A DNA stretch of 64,000 bases, from assembly GCF_001632805.1 (NCBI RefSeq), contig NZ_CP007220.1, forward strand, positions 186,001 through 250,000. Direction: 5' to 3'. Positions 61,605 through 64,000 of this stretch are shown piece after piece. Within the stretch, counting starts at the first letter, position 1. The number at the start of each line of letters is the position of its first letter. Position numbers and translations under genes: made by a program. The notes under the pieces were generated by a model. The model had not been told where the DNA came from. It saw only the letters and a program-made list of their open reading frames with translations, and made no database searches. The DNA comes from Mycobacteroides chelonae CCUG 47445 (GTDB lineage: Bacteria; Actinomycetota; Actinomycetes; Mycobacteriales; Mycobacteriaceae).

Positions 61605-62846
61605 ATGGACTTCGCCCCCTCCGCCCGCGCCGCCGAACTGACTGCCGCCGTCCGCGAATTCATCGACGGGGAGATCATGCCGGTGGAACGTGCGGTGCTG
61701 GCCCACCACGACGCGCTGCTGGGTGCGCGCGCAGGCACGACGGCCGAGCTGTGGGACGTCCCACCGGAGCTGGACAGTTTGAAGGCGAAGGCGCGCAACG
61801 CCGGGTTGTGGAACCTCTTCCTGCCGGATCCGGAGTTGGGCGGCGGCCTGTCCAATTCCGAGTACGCGCCGCTGGCCGAGCAGATGGGCCGGTCGCTGTT
61901 CGCCCCTACCGTGTTCAATTGCAACGCACCGGATTCGGGAAATATGGAGGTGCTGCACCGGTACGGCAGCCAGGAGCAGAAGGAGGTCTGGCTCGAACCA
62001 CTGCTGGAGGGCGATATCCGGTCTGCGTTTTGTATGACGGAGCCCGATGTGGCTTCCTCTGATGCCACGAACATGGAGGCCACGGCCATCGTCGACGGCG
62101 ACGAGGTGGTGATCAACGGCCGCAAGTGGTGGAGCACCGGCGTCGGTCATCCCGACTGCAAGGTGATCATTTTTATGGGGTTGACCGACCCGGACGCGCA
62201 TCGATACGCGCGCCACTCGATGGTTCTCGTCCCGATGGATACTCCGGGCGTCACTGTGGAACGGATGCTGCCGACGATGGGGTTCTACGACGAGCCGGGC
62301 GGACACGGCGTGGTGTCGTTCGAGGACGTACGGCTGCCCGTCGATGCCTTCATCGCGGGACAGGGCAAGGGATTCGAGATCGCCCAGGGGCGGTTGGGGC
62401 CGGGCCGTGTGCATCATGCGATGCGCCTGATCGGCCTGGCCGAGGTGGCCCTCGAGCATGCGTGCCGACGGGGACTGGACCGCACCGCGTTCGGAAAACC
62501 GTTGGTGAACCTGGGCGGAAACCGGGAGCGCATCGCTGACGCTCGCGTTGCCATCAACCAGACCCGGCTGCTGGTGCTGCATGCTGCCTGGCTGCTGGAC
62601 ACCGTGGGCATCATGGGCGCGTTGTCGGCGGTATCCGAAATCAAGGTGGCCGCACCGAACATGGCTCAGCAGGTCATCGACATGGCGATCCAAATCCACG
62701 GTGGTGGAGGGCTTTCTAACGATTTCCCGTTAGCGGCCGCGTGGGTCAATGCCCGCGCGCTGCGGCTGGCCGACGGCCCCGACGAGGTGCATCGCGGTGT
62801 GGTGGCCCGGATCGAGCTGGCGAAATACGCTACCGACGGACGGTGA
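61605..62846 (+). CDS. Acyl-CoA dehydrogenase (FadE)
   Basis: A 413-residue acyl-CoA dehydrogenase of the long ACAD10/11-like group. It has FCMTEPDVASSDATNM (FAD/substrate loop), the beta domain GRKWWSTGVGH, and IHGGGGLSNDFPLAAAWVNARALRLADGPDEVH near the C-terminus. Such enzymes oxidise medium, branched or hydroxy-acyl-CoA substrates in beta-oxidation. No other beta-oxidation gene adjoins. Its 3' end overlaps the convergent exporter gene by 17 bases. Confidence 0.9.
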   Translation: MDFAPSARAAELTAAVREFIDGEIMPVERAVLAHHDALLGARAGTTAELWDVPPELDSLKAKARNAGLWNLFLPDPELGGGLSNSEYAPLAEQMGRSLFAPTVFNCNAPDSGNMEVLHRYGSQEQKEVWLEPLLEGDIRSAFCMTEPDVASSDATNMEATAIVDGDEVVINGRKWWSTGVGHPDCKVIIFMGLTDPDAHRYARHSMVLVPMDTPGVTVERMLPTMGFYDEPGGHGVVSFEDVRLPVDAFIAGQGKGFEIAQGRLGPGRVHHAMRLIGLAEVALEHACRRGLDRTAFGKPLVNLGGNRERIADARVAINQTRLLVLHAAWLLDTVGIMGALSAVSEIKVAAPNMAQQVIDMAIQIHGGGGLSNDFPLAAAWVNARALRLADGPDEVHRGVVARIELAKYATDGR

Positions 62847-64000
62847 GCGCGTAACGCATCCCACGGTGCAGGCTCGCCCCCACCAGAAGCCCCAGTGCGA
62901 TCGAGAAGATCGCCATGCAGGTATCGAGCAGTGCGGTGAGGTTGGCATGTCCGGTGGCCGCGACCTCGCTGACGTTCACGAAGCTCAGCGCGCCGGGCAC
63001 CAGGCACCAGAAGGCGGCCAGTAGCAACACGATTGCCGAAGGCGCCCCCTTGAAGCGTGCCGCGAACAGGGCGAAGGGAACGACGGCGACCGCTCCGATG
63101 AAGCCCGTCATGGCGGGTGCCAGAAAGAGACCGCCGAGGCGTTGTCCCAGCATGGCGACCCCGATCGCCAGCACCAACCAGATCAGTGATCCGCGTGGCG
63201 CGGACTTGTACAGGTAAAACCCCACCGCTATTACCGGTACGGCCAGGGCGATTGTCCAGCTGCCCAGCGGCGGTCCCAGTGGTGAGGGCTCCGGCGGACC
63301 AGCGACTTTCACGCCGATCACCACCCCGAATGCCAGCAGCATCAGTTGTGCGATGCCGTACACAATGCGCGTGGACCCGGCCATCAGCTGGGTGCTCGTC
63401 AGCTCCAACGCCCCGATGGTGAGGGTCACCCCGGGCAGCACGGCGATCAGGGCGGGCGCCACCACGCGGGCAAGCCCCTCGCTGGGCACGTTCGCGACGA
63501 TGAATGTGCTGATGACCGTCACCACGAAGGCGGCGACCGCGGGCATGGTGGCGGCCAGGGTGGGCATGGGGTTGGTGGCCAACATCAGGATGCCGACGAT
63601 CAGGCCCAGCACCAGATAGGCGGGTAACGCCGAGGAGGTCGGTGCCAGCGCGAGCCCGAAGCCGAGGGTCAAGATGGTGTGTCCGATGACGGTGACGACC
63701 GTACCGAAACGTGGTTTCAAACAGCGGATCTCGTAGATTCGTGCGATCGCCTCGGCCGGTGCGATCGCCCCGGCGACGGCCATGTCGGCGATGGTGTCGA
63801 TGTGGCCGGCCTGGTCCAACTGTGCTGTGCTGCGGGTGGATTCCTCCACTTCCAGCTGACCGGTGACGCCGTCGATCTGGATGATCAGCACCGTCGGCAA
63901 CACAACGGCGCGCAGTTCTTTGTCGGTGTACTGCGGTGCGATGTCATGCAACTTGGCCAATACCAGGTTGGTGGGCTGACCGACTTCCAGCATCGCGATA
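62830..64000 (-). CDS. Threonine/serine exporter family protein (ThrE), partial
   Basis: About 390 residues are visible; the gene continues beyond the right end, so the N-terminus is missing. The first visible part is a cytoplasmic DUF1212-type domain (VLPTVLIIQIDGVTGQLEVEES), followed by about ten membrane helices in two blocks (ThrE and ThrE_2), with SALPAYLVLGLIVGILM and PGVTLTIGALELTSTQL. Members export threonine and serine by proton motive force; the substrate here is not proven. Confidence 0.85.
   Translation of the reverse strand, partial: IAMLEVGQPTNLVLAKLHDIAPQYTDKELRAVVLPTVLIIQIDGVTGQLEVEESTRSTAQLDQAGHIDTIADMAVAGAIAPAEAIARIYEIRCLKPRFGTVVTVIGHTILTLGFGLALAPTSSALPAYLVLGLIVGILMLATNPMPTLAATMPAVAAFVVTVISTFIVANVPSEGLARVVAPALIAVLPGVTLTIGALELTSTQLMAGSTRIVYGIAQLMLLAFGVVIGVKVAGPPEPSPLGPPLGSWTIALAVPVIAVGFYLYKSAPRGSLIWLVLAIGVAMLGQRLGGLFLAPAMTGFIGAVAVVPFALFAARFKGAPSAIVLLLAAFWCLVPGALSFVNVSEVAATGHANLTALLDTCMAIFSIALGLLVGASLHRGMRYALTVRR

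Noticed and set aside
60864..62699. Very long minus-strand frame covering the acyl-CoA dehydrogenase gene
   Set aside because: Only the part to 61556 has a recognisable membrane/SHOCT protein; the rest is antisense to a clear acyl-CoA dehydrogenase.

Overview
The window is a high-GC actinobacterial chromosome segment from a rapidly growing mycobacterium, most likely of the Mycobacterium abscessus-chelonae complex. The evidence is a full mycobacterial arabinogalactan locus (accD4, embB, embA, embC, aftA, dprE2, dprE1, gtrA, then wzm, glfT1, wzt, bpa) in M. tuberculosis-like order, a PPE protein, a family 2A encapsulin like the mycobacterial 35-kDa antigen, and drug-target residues typical of this group (Gln/Met/Ile in the EmbB ethambutol region, Ala instead of the benzothiazinone-reactive Cys in DprE1). 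Species assignment is inference.

Layout. 1-5.6 kb: end of accD4, a small membrane protein, a zinc efflux transporter divergent from a zinc-ribbon protein, a hydrolase, a TetR regulator overlapping a PPE gene. 5.6-21.5 kb: arabinan synthesis genes on the minus strand. The usual embC-embA junction is split by a plus-strand AAA ATPase gene and a small secreted-protein gene, and the embA/ATPase intergenic region carries a very regular array of eight GATAC half-sites. 21.6-27.5 kb: hydrolase, MocR regulator, AhpD-like protein, secreted M15-like protein, PAP2-DAG kinase fusion, PAP2 phosphatase. 27.5-32.6 kb: galactan initiation/export (wzm, glfT1, wzt), bpa and a large membrane protein. 32.6-38.2 kb: PLP-fold protein lacking its lysine, quinone reductase, MarR, tRNA-Ser(UGA), OsmC, and a methyltransferase-regulator-cupin operon. 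38.2-43.8 kb: a sulfur-related encapsulin (shell plus cysteine desulfurase cargo) divergent from a poly-cysteine leader peptide that precedes a degenerate thioester-domain protein, then hisC2.

43.9-54.3 kb: tRNA-Ser(GCU) and tRNA-Arg(ACG), then a 10.2-kb island. The last 35 bp of the tRNA-Arg gene are repeated perfectly at 54303-54337, so the island sits between attL and attR copies. By eye its base composition is less GC-rich than the flanks. It carries an MFS exporter, a tRNA-dependent cyclodipeptide synthase, two Fe(II)/2-oxoglutarate dioxygenases, a cytochrome P450 and three more dioxygenases. The content and order (A-B-C-D-E-F-G plus exporter) match the biosynthetic cluster of the Rho inhibitor bicyclomycin. 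No integrase is visible. This island is the most exciting system in the window.

54.3-64 kb: core genes resume with SRPBCC protein, TetR, small secreted protein, GMC oxidoreductase, a type VII-like trio (EspC-like protein, WXG/DUF1023 hydrolase, lipoprotein), histidine phosphatase, SHOCT membrane protein, acyl-CoA dehydrogenase and the C-terminal part of a ThrE-type exporter.
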